64,000 nucleotides of DNA from Klebsiella terrigena (GTDB taxonomy: Bacteria > Pseudomonadota > Gammaproteobacteria > Enterobacterales > Enterobacteriaceae): the NCBI RefSeq assembly GCF_006539725.1, contig NZ_BJNO01000019.1, positions 1 to 64,000 of the forward strand, in the 5' to 3' direction. Shown here piece by piece: positions 53,761 to 63,400 of the stretch. The translations under genes were made by a program, and so were the position numbers. The notes under the pieces were generated by a model that did no database searches, was not told where the DNA came from, and worked only from the letters and a program-made list of their open reading frames with translations. Every line of letters begins with the position of its first letter. Position 1 is the first letter of the stretch.

Positions 53761-54720
53761 ATGAAAGCAGCGGTTTATGACGTGGAAGGCGCTCCCGGCG
53801 TCCTGAAATATGTCGATATCCCGGATCCGGTCACAGGGCCTGACGACATCCTGATTTCTGTCGAGGCTATCTCGATTGAAGGTGGGGATCTGATCAACCG
53901 CCGTTCAACTCCGCCGCCTCATCCTTTATGGATCGTCGGCTACGCGGCCGCGGGCACAGTTATTGCAGTCGGATCGAAAGTCAGTAGCCGTAAGGTTGGG
54001 GACAGAGTCGCCGCTTTTAACATACAGGGATCACATGCGGAACGTTGGGCTGTGCCTGCGGAACGAACCTGGCTGATACCCGACGGGGTGGATACGGCAG
54101 AAGCGGCGGTGTTACCGATTTCTTTTGGAACCGCGCATCATTGCCTTTTCACACGAGGCATGCTCCGGCACGGGGAAACCGTCCTTATTCAGGCAGCAGC
54201 GGGTGGCGTGGGGCTCGCGGCCGTTCAGCTTGCCTCACAAGCAGGCGCGACGGTCATCGCCGTGGCAAGCGGGACGCAGCGAAGAAGCCGGTTGCTTGAA
54301 CTTGGTGCCGATCATGTCGTGGATCGTGCAGAGAATAACGTCGTGGACAGTGTCCGACAGTACACCCATGGCACCGGTGTTGACCTCGTCATCGATCCGG
54401 TGGGGACGACGTTGCCTGCTTCGCTTTCTGCACTCGCTCCGCAAGGACGTCTCGTCTTCGTCGGTAATGCGGGCGGTGGCAGCCTGACTGTCGACTTGTG
54501 GCCGCCAATGCAGTCTAACCAGACACTCATGGGGGTATTTATGGGACCCCTTTTTGAAAAGCCCGGAGTTCGGGCAAGTGTGGACGACATGTTGCAGGCT
54601 CTAGCCGCAGGGCGCATCAGGGTTGTCATTGACCGCATCTTCCCCCTGGCCAGCGCTGCTGCGGCCCACGAATTCGCCGAGACAGCGAAACCGCTTGGCC
54701 GCATCGTTATGAAGCCATGA
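53761..54720 (+). CDS. Zinc-independent quinone oxidoreductase/MDR family
   Basis: 319 residues of the medium-chain dehydrogenase/reductase family, QOR type: VGYAAAGTVIAVGSKVSSRKVGDRV, ETVLIQAAAGGVGLAAVQLASQAGATVIAVASG (NADPH site AAAGGVG), and no zinc Cys cluster. It reduces quinones or enones with NADPH. GAGGAAAA precedes the start. Regulation by the LysR at 52160 is possible but unproven. Confidence 0.88.
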   Translation: MKAAVYDVEGAPGVLKYVDIPDPVTGPDDILISVEAISIEGGDLINRRSTPPPHPLWIVGYAAAGTVIAVGSKVSSRKVGDRVAAFNIQGSHAERWAVPAERTWLIPDGVDTAEAAVLPISFGTAHHCLFTRGMLRHGETVLIQAAAGGVGLAAVQLASQAGATVIAVASGTQRRSRLLELGADHVVDRAENNVVDSVRQYTHGTGVDLVIDPVGTTLPASLSALAPQGRLVFVGNAGGGSLTVDLWPPMQSNQTLMGVFMGPLFEKPGVRASVDDMLQALAAGRIRVVIDRIFPLASAAAAHEFAETAKPLGRIVMKP

Positions 54721-54894
54721 GGCGCGTTTGACCAGTATGAGTGCGCTGGGCTAATTACTGGGTTCTGGTATCAAGGCTAAGTTCAGATGTCAGGGGTAGG
54801 GCAAAGCTGAAATGCCCGCTCTGTGCCAAAGCAGACATTGCTAGCTCTACACTGCATTAATTATTGGGGAACATGTCAGTTCGTTATCTCAGGC

Positions 54895-55797
54895 TCATTT
54901 CATTGAGTTCTGAACTTTGAAGCCGGGATTTTTTTCAAAAATCTCAGCAACAAAATCCATGAACACAATCGCCCGTTTTGGTAAAAGTCGATTAGCAACA
55001 TAAACGGCTTGAATGGGAACGAGCGATGCAGTGTAATCAGTCAGTAATAATTGTAAATTGCCACTTTCCAGTCCCTCCTCGAACAACCATTCTGGGCCCT
55101 GTGCGATCCCAATCCCTGCATTGACAAATTTCTGTACTGCTTCGGGTGAATTGACCCTGAGCCGACCAGAAACAGGAACATTGATATCTTGAAATCTCCA
55201 GGTAGCTCCTGTTGTCAGCAAGGTATAAATCAAACAATCATGTTTTTTTAAATCCTCGGGGGTATTAGGGGTTCCACGTTTCGCTAAGTACTTGTTACTG
55301 GCAACACAGACTCGCTCAAACATGCCAAGTCTGCGGGCACGCATAGCACTGTCCTCCAGGTGTCCAATGCGGATTGCCAGCTCAGCCCCTTCATCAACGA
55401 GATTGATATAGCGGTCATTAATCTGTAGATCGAGTGTTATCTCAGGGTAGCGTTCTAAAAAATCTGAGATGTGCGGGACTAAGAATGTGTGAGCCAATGC
55501 TGTGGGGCAGGCAACGCGTAATAGCCCTGTGGGTGTAACATTTCCTCTGAAAGAAGACTCTGACTCTTCGACCGCTTCCAGAATACGCCTTGCTTCCAAA
55601 TAATAACGTTCTCCTTCAGGAGTCAGGGAAAGCTTGCGGGTTGATCTGTGAAGTAATCTGGTCTGCAAATGCTCTTCGAGGGCTGCAATATGACGACTCA
55701 CGTTCGGTTGCCCTAAGCCCAAATCCCTGCCGGCTGCGGAAAAGCTGCCTGTTTCAGCGGTACGGACAAAGCATGTCATCAACAGTAATCTATCCAT
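54895..55797 (-). CDS. LysR-family regulator divergent from SDR/GST operon
   Basis: 300 residues from MDRLLLMTCFVRTAETGSFSAAGRDLGLGQPNVSRHIAALEEHLQTRLLHRSTRKLSLT. An ATG four codons upstream (55809) is possible. It faces the SDR at 55935 with 137 bp between starts; the SDR is its likely target. Confidence 0.87.
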   Translation of the reverse strand: MDRLLLMTCFVRTAETGSFSAAGRDLGLGQPNVSRHIAALEEHLQTRLLHRSTRKLSLTPEGERYYLEARRILEAVEESESSFRGNVTPTGLLRVACPTALAHTFLVPHISDFLERYPEITLDLQINDRYINLVDEGAELAIRIGHLEDSAMRARRLGMFERVCVASNKYLAKRGTPNTPEDLKKHDCLIYTLLTTGATWRFQDINVPVSGRLRVNSPEAVQKFVNAGIGIAQGPEWLFEEGLESGNLQLLLTDYTASLVPIQAVYVANRLLPKRAIVFMDFVAEIFEKNPGFKVQNSMK

Positions 55798-55934
55798 CCT
55801 AAAACCCATTTATGCTTTTAATGCATGAAAGATATTTAAAAATACAATCTTATCACTATCTGAGCATGAGCATACAGTGGCTATCAAATCGGTCATTCGC
55901 CGGTCAGTAGTTAAAACTAACAGGAGATAGTTAT

Positions 55935-56681
55935 ATGGCTAGATTACAAGGTAAACGCGCACTGATCACGGGTGGAACAAGTGGTATTGGTCTTGAAACA
56001 GCGAAGCTGTTTGTTGCAGAAGGTGCACGCGTAATTGTTACGGGTGTTAACCCTGATTCTATCGCAAAGGCGAAAGTAGAACTGGGTAATGACGTGTTAG
56101 TCGTGAGTGCTGATTCCGCTGATGTGAACGCACAGAAAGCGCTGGCTCAGACAGTTCAGGAACACTTTGGACAACTGGATATCGCTTTTCTGAATGCGGG
56201 TATATCAATGTATATGCCAATTGAGGTATGGACAGAAGAGCAGTTCGACCGCATTTATGATATCAACGTTAAAGGTCCTTACTTCTTGATGCAGGCGCTG
56301 CTGCCAGTGTTCGCAAGCTCTGCATCAGTGGTCTTTAATACCTCTGTAAATGCTCACACGGGACCGGTGAACTCTTCAGTTTATGGCTCAACAAAAGCAG
56401 CATTACTGAACATGTCGAAAACACTTTCCAACGAGTTACTTTCTCGTGGGATCCGTATCAACGCAGTGAGCCCTGGCCCTGTTGATACACCGCTTTACGA
56501 TAAGGCGGGGATCCCAGTGGAATATCATGATCAAGTGATGAAAGATATCGTTGCAACCATCCCTGCCGGTCGTTTTGGTAAGCCTCAGGAAGTAGCACAA
56601 GCGGTACTTTACTTCGCATCTGATGAGTCTGCCTGGACCGTGGGTTCAGAAATCATCATCGACGGCGGCGTTTCAATCTAA
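55935..56681 (+). CDS. Short-chain dehydrogenase/reductase
   Basis: A 248-residue classical SDR: GGTSGIGLETAKLF, FLNAGISMYMP, NTSVNAHTGPVNSSVYGSTKAALLNMSKTLSNELL with catalytic Tyr/Lys, SPGPVDTPLYDKAGIP. AGGAGATAG precedes the ATG. Substrate unknown. It is followed by a strong terminator and a broken GST gene. Confidence 0.88.
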   Translation: MARLQGKRALITGGTSGIGLETAKLFVAEGARVIVTGVNPDSIAKAKVELGNDVLVVSADSADVNAQKALAQTVQEHFGQLDIAFLNAGISMYMPIEVWTEEQFDRIYDINVKGPYFLMQALLPVFASSASVVFNTSVNAHTGPVNSSVYGSTKAALLNMSKTLSNELLSRGIRINAVSPGPVDTPLYDKAGIPVEYHDQVMKDIVATIPAGRFGKPQEVAQAVLYFASDESAWTVGSEIIIDGGVSI

Positions 56682-56710
56682 GCCACCAAAATAAGATTTA
56701 CAATTCATCA

Positions 56711-56746
56711 AGCCCGCCACCTTTTATAGCGGCGGGCTATCTTTTT
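56711..56746 (+). terminator. Terminator after the SDR gene
   Basis: AGCCCGCC pairs with GGCGGGCT, then ATCTTTTT. It lies 30 bp after the SDR stop and 15 bp before the GST start, so the GST gene depends on read-through or its own promoter. Confidence 0.82.
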
Positions 56747-56760
56747 ATCTGGAGTCTGAG

Positions 56761-57434
56761 ATGTCTACCTGTGACCTGACACTTATTAGCCACCTACTGT
56801 GCCCCTTTGTGCAGCGTTCAGCGATCGTTCTTCTCGAGAAAAATGTGCTATTTGAACGCGTAAATGTAGACTTATCGGCAAACCTGACTGGTTTCTTGCT
56901 CTGTCACCCACTGGCAAGGTGCCGCTACTTAAAGTGTGTCAGGAAAATGGTGAAGGTGCTCTTATTTTCGAGAGCATGGTGATCTGCGAGTACCTTAATG
57001 AAACACAGGACGGTTATTCGATGTATGCTGACGATGCATTAGTAAGAGCCAGACAGCGCGCATGGATCGAGTTCTCTACATCAATGCTTGGAAATGCATG
57101 GCAATTTTTAAATGCGACTGATCAGGTCATTGCAGACAGCAAACGCGCGGTGTTCCGTGAGCAGCTTGAACGTATTGAATCTGAATTGAGCCTGGGACCT
57201 TATTTCTCTGGTGCCGAATTCAGTATGGTTGATGCGGTCTACGCTCCTGTTTTCCGTTACTTCTCCATCATCGATGCATCAGTCTCTGAGGCGATTTTTG
57301 AGGGGCTTCCACGTGCTTTAGCGTGGAAAGCTGCACTTGCGAAAAGGGAAAGTGTACAAGCCGCTGTATCATCAGATTATGCAGAACTTTTCCAAAATCA
57401 TCTTCGTCAGCATTCCGCAATTCTCGCTGCCTGA
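56761..57434 (+). pseudogene. Glutathione S-transferase gene broken by a one-base deletion
   Basis: The first 40 codons (LISHLLCPFVQRSAIVLLEKNVLFERVNVDLSA) encode a GST thioredoxin-like N-terminus with CPF. The frame then breaks: translation resumes in another frame at about 56883 as PDWFLALSPTGKVPLLKVCQ, continuing LIFESMVICEYLNE and a normal GST C-terminal domain to 57434. One base is missing in the A run at 56880-56882. With it restored the protein would be about 224 residues, a usual GST length. Either a recent inactivation or a sequencing error; AT-run length favours checking the reads. Confidence 0.85.
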
Positions 57435-57531
57435 AGATATTCGCTGGGAAACCGTGACCTGTTTCCCGCTGATTAAAACACTGCAATGTTAGTAATTCCT
57501 CCACCAACTGAGAGAACAATTTTGAACTTCT

Positions 57532-57740
57532 GCTTTTCGCTCAGGCTGTGTGAAAACCCTAGTCCAAAACTGATGTGAGCGTGTCTACGCAAAATCTGAA
57601 ATTAATCGACCGGTTAGTAGAGCCGAATTTTACGTATGAGCGCGGTTTTCAGCTCTGTTTTTGGCAGTTTCAGCGGCCAAAAAAGTTTTCACACAGCCTG
57701 CGCTCTCAGCAGACCTTCAGCGTCACGTATTTGTCTGCTG
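57532..57740 (+). repeat. 46-bp repeat, copy 1, split by an insertion
   Basis: GCTTTTCGCT at 57532-57541 and CGCTCTCAGCAGACC...GTCTGCTG at 57701-57740 are the two parts of a repeat that is intact at 60703-60748. The 159-bp element at 57542-57700 separates them. The arm pair CAGCAGAC/GTCTGCTG could form a hairpin. Confidence 0.82.
57542..57700. mobile_element. 159-bp MITE-like element
   Basis: It starts with CAGGCTGTGTGAAAAC and ends with the exact complement GTTTTCACACAGCCTG, giving 16-bp perfect terminal inverted repeats. It is flanked by CGCT on both sides (57538-57541 and 57701-57704), a 4-bp target duplication. The empty site is preserved in the repeat copy at 60703. Interior 127 bp carry no transposase gene, so it must be mobilised in trans. 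The parent insertion sequence is not identified. Confidence 0.8.
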
Positions 57741-57774
57741 TGTGCCATAAGCGGACATTTTGAACTACCTAACG

Positions 57775-58473
57775 TTATATTTTCTCCTGATTGACGCGTG
57801 ACGAAAGTTCCTGATGGCTCTCTTTTCGTTCGCTGTAGCGATCGGCAAGGTAACTGCTTTGCCCCTTGAACAGGAGAGTGATTTTAAATAACTCCTCGGC
57901 GACATCGACAATGCGGTCATACCAGGACGAAGGTTTCATTCGCCCGTTTTCATCGAATTCCTGCCAGGCTTTAGCGACTGAAGACTGGTTAGGAATAGTG
58001 AACATCCTCATCCAGCGGCCAAGAATTCGCATCTGGTTCACCGCATTAAAAGACTGCGAGCCGCCACATACCTGCATTACAGCGAGAGTTTTGCCTTGAG
58101 AAGGGCGGACCGCGCCTTCGCTTAACGGGATCCAGTCGATCTGGGCCTTCATCACCGCACTCATTGCCCCATGCCGCTCAGGAGAGCTCCACACCATTCC
58201 ATCACACCATCTGACCAGTCCGCGCAGCTCTATGACTTTTGGGTGTGTATCCGGAGCATCATCCGGCAGGGGTAAACCTGAAGGATTAAACAGCCTGACT
58301 TCCGCCCCCATCGCCGTCAGCAGGCGACCCGCCTCTTCTGCTGCAAAACGACTGTACGAACGCTCTCTTACCGAGCCATACAGAATCAGAATGCGTGGAG
58401 ATTCATTGAGCTGTAGGTGCTCAGCAATCTTTTTATCGAAACAATCAGCGTTCAGTGCAGGAAAGTGTTCCAT
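57775..58473 (-). CDS. arsH: ArsH NADPH-dependent flavoprotein
   Basis: A 232-residue flavodoxin-like FMN oxidoreductase: [25 protein letters not shown] (phosphate site), [26 protein letters not shown]. ArsH oxidises trivalent methyl- and aromatic arsenicals to less toxic pentavalent forms. GGAGGAG precedes the ATG. Divergent from arsR, sharing the operator at 58515-58532. Confidence 0.93.
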   Translation of the reverse strand: MEHFPALNADCFDKKIAEHLQLNESPRILILYGSVRERSYSRFAAEEAGRLLTAMGAEVRLFNPSGLPLPDDAPDTHPKVIELRGLVRWCDGMVWSSPERHGAMSAVMKAQIDWIPLSEGAVRPSQGKTLAVMQVCGGSQSFNAVNQMRILGRWMRMFTIPNQSSVAKAWQEFDENGRMKPSSWYDRIVDVAEELFKITLLFKGQSSYLADRYSERKESHQELSSRVNQEKI

Positions 58474-58514
58474 TATTTCTCCTCCGGGATATTACGGTGA
58501 TTTCAAAGCTAATG

Positions 58515-58532
58515 CATATGGTTTACCATATG
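58515..58532. promoter_or_regulatory. Putative ArsR operator between arsH and arsRBC
   Basis: An 18-bp perfect inverted repeat, CATATGGT-TT-ACCATATG, lies between divergent arsH and arsR. The half-site ACCATATG occurs again at 58904-58911 before arsB. Position fits repression of both directions by ArsR without arsenite. Confidence 0.72.
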
Positions 58533-58559
58533 TATATTCTGAAGGGAACGGAGTAATCA

Positions 58560-58880
58560 ATGCTACAGCCTGTTCAGCTTTTTAAAATCCTGTCGGATGA
58601 AACACGTCTCGCCATTGTCATGCTTCTCCGGGAGTCCGGCGAACTATGCGTATGCGATATATGTGCGGTCACTACTGAGTCACAGCCCAAAATATCTCGC
58701 CATATGGCTATTCTGCGTGAAGCAGAGTTAGTGCTTGACCGCCGGGAAGGCAAATGGATTCACTACCGTCTGTCTCCCCACATGCCAGCGTGGGCGGCTG
58801 AGACGATCACGACGACCTGGCAATGTATGAGAGAAGATGTGGGTGAATGGCTGTCAAAATCAGCCTGTACATCATGCTGA
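58560..58880 (+). CDS. arsR: ArsR arsenite-responsive repressor
   Basis: 106 residues of the ArsR/SmtB winged-helix fold: ELCVCDICAVTTESQPKISRHMAILREAELV. The CVCDIC stretch holds the As(III)-binding cysteines; the ion releases the repressor. CGGAGT precedes the start. First gene of arsRBC. The C-terminus has another Cys pair (SACTSC), seen in some homologues. Confidence 0.93.
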   Translation: MLQPVQLFKILSDETRLAIVMLLRESGELCVCDICAVTTESQPKISRHMAILREAELVLDRREGKWIHYRLSPHMPAWAAETITTTWQCMREDVGEWLSKSACTSC

Positions 58881-58925
58881 GAATTTTTCATCACATATAC
58901 ATAACCATATGCAAAGGAACCTGAA

Positions 58926-60215
58926 ATGATTTTGGCAGGGAGTATATTTATACTGACGCTGGTCCTGGTCATCTGGCAGCCCAGAGGTCTAAGCATCGGT
59001 TGGAGTGCAAGTATCGGAGCAGTGTTGGCGCTGGGAACGGGAGTTATCCACATTCATGATATCCCTGTAGTCTGGAACATCGTCTGGAACGCAACAGCGG
59101 CATTCATTGCGGTGATCATCATCAGCCTGCTGCTCGATGAGTCCGGTTTCTTTGAATGGGCCGCGCTGCATGTTTCCAGATGGGGTAACGGGCACGGCCG
59201 CCTGCTGTTTACCTGGATAGTACTGCTTGGCGCAGCTGTTGCTGCTCTGTTTGCTAACGACGGTGCCGCGCTGATACTGACGCCAATTGTGATTGCAATG
59301 CTGCTCGCACTGGGGTTCAGCCAGGCGACGACGCTGGCTTTTGTTATGGCTGCGGGATTTATTGCCGATACCGCCAGCCTGCCGCTGATAGTTTCCAACC
59401 TGGTGAATATTGTCTCGGCGGATTTCTTCGATCTGGGCTTTACGCAGTACGCCTCCGTGATGGTCCCTGTGAACCTTGCGGCCATCGCTGCAACGCTGGT
59501 CATGCTCCATCTCTTCTTCCGCCGCGATATTCCGGCCAGATATGACGTTTCACTGCTCAAAACGCCTGCCAGCGCGATTAAAGATCCAGCGACGTTCAGG
59601 GCGGGCTGGGTTGTTTTACTGTTCTTGCTGACCGGTTTCTTTGTTCTGGAGCCGCTGGGGATCCCTGTAAGTGCGATAGCAGCAGTTGGGGCTGCGGTGC
59701 TTTTCGTGGTAGCAAAGCGTGGTCATGCCATAAATACCGGGAAAGTGCTGCGCGGTGCGCCCTGGCAGATAGTGATTTTCTCGCTGGGTATGTATCTGGT
59801 CGTCTACGGCCTGCGTAACGCTGGACTGACTGAGTCTCTTTCAGCCGTACTCAATATGCTGGCAGACAAAGGTTTATGGGCTGCTACGTTCGGTACCGGC
59901 TTCCTGACTGCGTTCCTGGCGTCTGTGATGAACAATATGCCGACGGTACTCATTGGCGCATTGTCTATAGACGGGAGCACTGCGTCCGGCATAGCCAGAG
60001 AGGCGATGATTTATGCCAATGTGATTGGCTGCGATTTAGGTCCTAAAATCACCCCGATAGGCAGTCTGGCAACCCTGTTATGGCTTCATGTGTTGGCACA
60101 GAAAAACATGACCATCACCTGGGGGTATTACTTCCGCACGGGCATAATCATGACTCTGCCCGTGCTGTTTGTCACTCTGGCCGCGCTGGCGTTACGGCTC
60201 TCCGTCACTTTGTAA
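58926..60215 (+). CDS. arsB: ArsB arsenite/antimonite efflux permease
   Basis: A 429-residue, 12-helix Ars[38 protein letters not shown] and the conserved [13 protein letters not shown]. It exports As(OH)3 and Sb(OH)3 using the proton gradient, or as a subunit with ArsA, which is not encoded here. AAAGGAA precedes the ATG. Confidence 0.95.
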   Translation: MILAGSIFILTLVLVIWQPRGLSIGWSASIGAVLALGTGVIHIHDIPVVWNIVWNATAAFIAVIIISLLLDESGFFEWAALHVSRWGNGHGRLLFTWIVLLGAAVAALFANDGAALILTPIVIAMLLALGFSQATTLAFVMAAGFIADTASLPLIVSNLVNIVSADFFDLGFTQYASVMVPVNLAAIAATLVMLHLFFRRDIPARYDVSLLKTPASAIKDPATFRAGWVVLLFLLTGFFVLEPLGIPVSAIAAVGAAVLFVVAKRGHAINTGKVLRGAPWQIVIFSLGMYLVVYGLRNAGLTESLSAVLNMLADKGLWAATFGTGFLTAFLASVMNNMPTVLIGALSIDGSTASGIAREAMIYANVIGCDLGPKITPIGSLATLLWLHVLAQKNMTITWGYYFRTGIIMTLPVLFVTLAALALRLSVTL

Positions 60216-60227
60216 TGAGATACAGAT

Positions 60228-60653
60228 ATGAGCAACATTACCATCTATCACAATCCGGCCTGTGGGACCTCACGTAACACGCTGGAGATGATCCGTAACA
60301 GCGGTAACGAACCAACCATTATTTATTATCTCGATACTCCCCCGACTCGTGATGAACTTATCAAACTGATTTCAGATATGGGTATTGGAGTACGTGCATT
60401 GCTGCGTAAGAACGTCGAACCCTATGAGCAGTTGGGTCTTGATGAAGAGAAATTTAGTGATGAGCAGTTGATTGATTTCATGCTTCAACACCCGATCCTG
60501 ATTAATCGGCCGGTAGTCGTTACGCCGCTTGGCACTCGTCTTTGCCGCCCTTCAGAAATAGTGTTGGATATTCTACCGGAAGGTCAGAAAGGAGTGTTTA
60601 CCAAAGAGGATGGCGAGAAAGTCATTGACGAAATGGGGAAACGGGTTAAGTAA
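60228..60653 (+). CDS. arsC: ArsC glutaredoxin-coupled arsenate reductase
   Basis: 141 residues: ITIYHNPACGTSRNTLEMI with catalytic Cys12, and NRPVVVTPLGTRLCRPSE with the conserved arginines. It reduces arsenate to arsenite using glutathione and glutaredoxin. It starts 12 bp after arsB and ends the operon. Confidence 0.95.
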   Translation: MSNITIYHNPACGTSRNTLEMIRNSGNEPTIIYYLDTPPTRDELIKLISDMGIGVRALLRKNVEPYEQLGLDEEKFSDEQLIDFMLQHPILINRPVVVTPLGTRLCRPSEIVLDILPEGQKGVFTKEDGEKVIDEMGKRVK

Positions 60654-60672
60654 TCTGCCCACTTCAAAATAT

Positions 60673-60707
60673 CGGACGCCTGTTAATGCTTTGCGGGCGT
60701 CCGCTTT
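60673..60707 (+). terminator. Terminator of arsRBC
   Basis: CGGACGCC at 60673-60680 pairs with GGCGTCCG at 60696-60703, followed by CTTTT. The right arm runs directly into repeat copy 2 at 60703. Confidence 0.8.
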
Positions 60708-60748
60708 TCGCTCTCAGCAGACCTTCAGCGTCACGTGTTTGTCTGCTG
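60703..60748 (+). repeat. 46-bp repeat, copy 2, uninterrupted
   Basis: GCTTTTCGCTCTCAGCAGACC through GTCTGCTG. Apart from one base (G at 60737 against A at 57729) it equals copy 1 minus the 159-bp insertion. Same orientation, so copies bracket arsH-arsRBC. Confidence 0.82.
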
Positions 60749-60886
60749 GTCAGGAGCGGACGTCACCAACAATTGAGTGTGCTACTCATAAGGGAGCAGA
60801 TCAGACGAACTCAAAAATAGTTGTCGGGACCCTTAGCGAGCATGCGGATAGGATGCATTTCAGATGCATTTCTGTTTCAGGGAAGC

Positions 60887-61984
60887 TTAATCCACGTGAT
60901 ACGTGGGATAATCTATATAACCTGCATCTCGCCCGGTATAGAACGTATCCTTATCAGGAATAGCTATCGGCCACCCATTTTTCATGCGTTTAACGAGATC
61001 AGGATTGGCTATGAAAGGACGCCCAAATGCGATTAAGTCGGCATAACCTTCTCTGAGTGCCAGTTCTGCACGCTCCTGTGTATAGCTGCCCGCGACGATG
61101 AGGGTACCTTCGTAGGCCTCGCGAAACTTTGTCAGAAAGCCAGCAGGAATGGCCTGAGCTCCCAGAGATTCCTGATCGCTCAAATGCACATATGCGAGAT
61201 GTCGACGACGCAGTTCGATACCCAAAGATAACCAGGTATCCTGCTCATCATCAAAGCCATGCATATCCTGCAGGCGGCCAAAGGGTGCAATACGGATACC
61301 TGTCAGATGACTCCCGATGGCTGCAGAGACGGCATCCACCGTTTCCAGCGTAAACCGCAGGCGATTAGCAATATTACCGCCATAGCGGTCTGTCCTGTCG
61401 TTAAGTCCACCATTGATAAATTGCTCGAAGATGTAGCCGTTAGCCGCGTGGATCTCCACACCGTCAAAACCCGCCTCGATAGCATTTTTAGCCGCCCGAA
61501 CGAAATCCTGTGTCACCCGCGGGACTTCATCCGTTGCTAATGCGCGGGGCTGGCTGTGAAATACGCGTACAGACTGACAGTTATCACCGGGAATGTGAGT
61601 GGTGCAGCCTTCTGCAACGCGTGAGACGGAGCTGACCGGTGCCTGCCCATCAGGCTGGTGAGCAATGTGAGAGGAACGACCTACGTGCCAAAGCTGGATG
61701 AATATTCTCCCACCTTGCGCATGTACTGCCTCAGTCACCTTTTTCCAGCCCTCTATCTGTTCGTCAGTGTAAATTCCCGGCGTGTAAGCCTGTCCACGGC
61801 CTTCCATTGAAACAGGTGAACCTTCGGAAACAATTAAACCTGCTGTTGCGCGCTGGCGATAGTAGGTGACCATACTGTCAGTGGGAACATGGTCATAGGC
61901 CCGCGATCGGGTCATTGGTGCCATAACGACACGATTATTAAGCTTTATTCCATTCATTGTATAGATATTCAGTAACTCGCTCAT
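60887..61984 (-). CDS. NemA-like old yellow enzyme (second copy)
   Basis: A 365-residue FMN alkene reductase: NRVVMAPMTRSRAYDHVPTDSM, FIQLWHVGRSSH, GFDGVEIHAANGYIFEQFINGGLNDRTDRYGGNIANRLRF, AFGRPFIANPDLVKRMKNGWP. The HAANGY motif is intact, unlike the copy at 32526, so this enzyme should have the standard substrate site. AGGAGACA precedes the ATG at 61984; a longer ORF lies over the divergent promoter. Divergent from the LysR gene at 62104. Confidence 0.9.
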   Translation of the reverse strand: MSELLNIYTMNGIKLNNRVVMAPMTRSRAYDHVPTDSMVTYYRQRATAGLIVSEGSPVSMEGRGQAYTPGIYTDEQIEGWKKVTEAVHAQGGRIFIQLWHVGRSSHIAHQPDGQAPVSSVSRVAEGCTTHIPGDNCQSVRVFHSQPRALATDEVPRVTQDFVRAAKNAIEAGFDGVEIHAANGYIFEQFINGGLNDRTDRYGGNIANRLRFTLETVDAVSAAIGSHLTGIRIAPFGRLQDMHGFDDEQDTWLSLGIELRRRHLAYVHLSDQESLGAQAIPAGFLTKFREAYEGTLIVAGSYTQERAELALREGYADLIAFGRPFIANPDLVKRMKNGWPIAIPDKDTFYTGRDAGYIDYPTYHVD

Positions 61985-62103
61985 TCTGTCTCCTGAAGCC
62001 ATTTCATGGTAAAAATCTGTTAGCAACGATCTTATCCTTATTTGAAGGCCATGATTACCTGGGCAAAAAGACCCTCAGTGTTGAGATAAAGGAACCAATA
62101 TTT

Positions 62104-63033
62104 GTGACGGCACAACTCAATGGCGTACAGGAATTTACTGAAGTCGTCAGAAAAGGCAGTTTCGTTGCTGCAGCTGAGGGTTTAGGCGTGACGCGTTCTG
62201 CACTCAGCAAAAGCATCAAGCGTCTGGAAATTCGGCTGGGGGTTCGCTTACTCAACCGCAGTACGCGAAGCCTGTCGCTGACACCGGAAGGTGAGATCTA
62301 TTTCAATCGCTGCACTGTTGCTCTGGATATGATTTCAGATGCCGAAAGCAGAATAGAGGCGGGGATAGTCGAGCCGTCTGGACTGATGCGGCTGACGGTT
62401 CCCGTGGCCTTTGGGCACCTTTTCATTATGCCCTTACTCAATATCATGGCGTTAAAATACCGGGCCCTGAATATCGAAGTTGATTTCAGCGATCGGGTTC
62501 GCGACCCCGCGACAGACGGCTTTGACCTTGCACTGAGGCTTGGCCCCCTGCCTGACTCAGGTGATTTGGTTGCCACCCGCCTGGGCGAGCAAAGGCTTAT
62601 CATTTGTGCCTCAGCGGGCTATCTGGAACGAGCAGGCATCCCCATTGATCTTCGTGAGCTTTCATCACACAGATGCATTTCAGGGTTACCATCAGACGGG
62701 CAAACTTACTGGCTAATCCGGGGCAAAGAGGGGCACGTTGTAAGACATGTTGTTTCCTCAGCCTACCGTTTTAATAATGGTCAAGCCATGCTGGAAGCGG
62801 CTATCGCAGGATGTGGGGTGACGCAACTTCCGGACTGGTTATGCGGTGATGCCATCAAAAAGGGGCAGCTTCGTGCAATTCTACCCACCTTTCAGGCACC
62901 GCCCACCCCCATTTCTGCAATGTGGCCCAGGACTCACACGGTGCTTCCTAAAGTGAGAGCCTTGATTGAAGAACTGAAAAAAGAGTTGCCGGCACTGTTA
63001 ACGAGCGCGCAGCGTTCATCTGTTACGAGATAA
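62104..63033 (+). CDS. LysR-family regulator divergent from the old yellow enzyme gene
   Basis: 309 residues beginning at GTG with AAAGGA about 10 bases upstream: VTAQLNGVQEFTEVVRKGSFVAAAEGLGVTRSALSKSIKRLEIRLGVRLLNRSTRSLSLT. Extension to 61957 would run across the neighbouring gene and is not supported. Its likely target is the old yellow enzyme gene, 119 bp between starts. Confidence 0.85.
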   Translation: MTAQLNGVQEFTEVVRKGSFVAAAEGLGVTRSALSKSIKRLEIRLGVRLLNRSTRSLSLTPEGEIYFNRCTVALDMISDAESRIEAGIVEPSGLMRLTVPVAFGHLFIMPLLNIMALKYRALNIEVDFSDRVRDPATDGFDLALRLGPLPDSGDLVATRLGEQRLIICASAGYLERAGIPIDLRELSSHRCISGLPSDGQTYWLIRGKEGHVVRHVVSSAYRFNNGQAMLEAAIAGCGVTQLPDWLCGDAIKKGQLRAILPTFQAPPTPISAMWPRTHTVLPKVRALIEELKKELPALLTSAQRSSVTR

Positions 63034-63400
63034 TGAGATATCAGTGCCTGATACACCAGCGACCGCAAGCCTGCCAGAATTATATTCGCTCAAGCATATT
63101 GACCAATGATTGTGAGCGTCTGTTTCCATTCTTGCCCGGTAATGAGCACCGTAGATTTCGCCCCCCTGAGTCATACGTTTTCTCCTGGATAATCCGGCCT
63201 ATTATCAGGAAGGCCGACTGGTTAACCTTCAAGCGGCATAATAATAAAGCCGAAGGTCAGGCGGCCCAGGCGGAATACGCGCTTATATGCGCTATGTGAG
63301 GCAAGATCCGGCGGATAAGTGAGTTGTATCTGTAAATGGGGGATTTTCACTCCTGACGGGCGCAGTCAGTCGCGCCCGTTATTTAGTTCATCATTGATGA
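63034..63400. other. Intergenic region
   Basis: 367 bp with no convincing gene. ACGGGCG (63356-63362) and CGCCCGT (63373-63379) form a hairpin between the convergent LysR and esterase genes, with no clear T run. Nothing else recognised. Confidence 0.4.
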
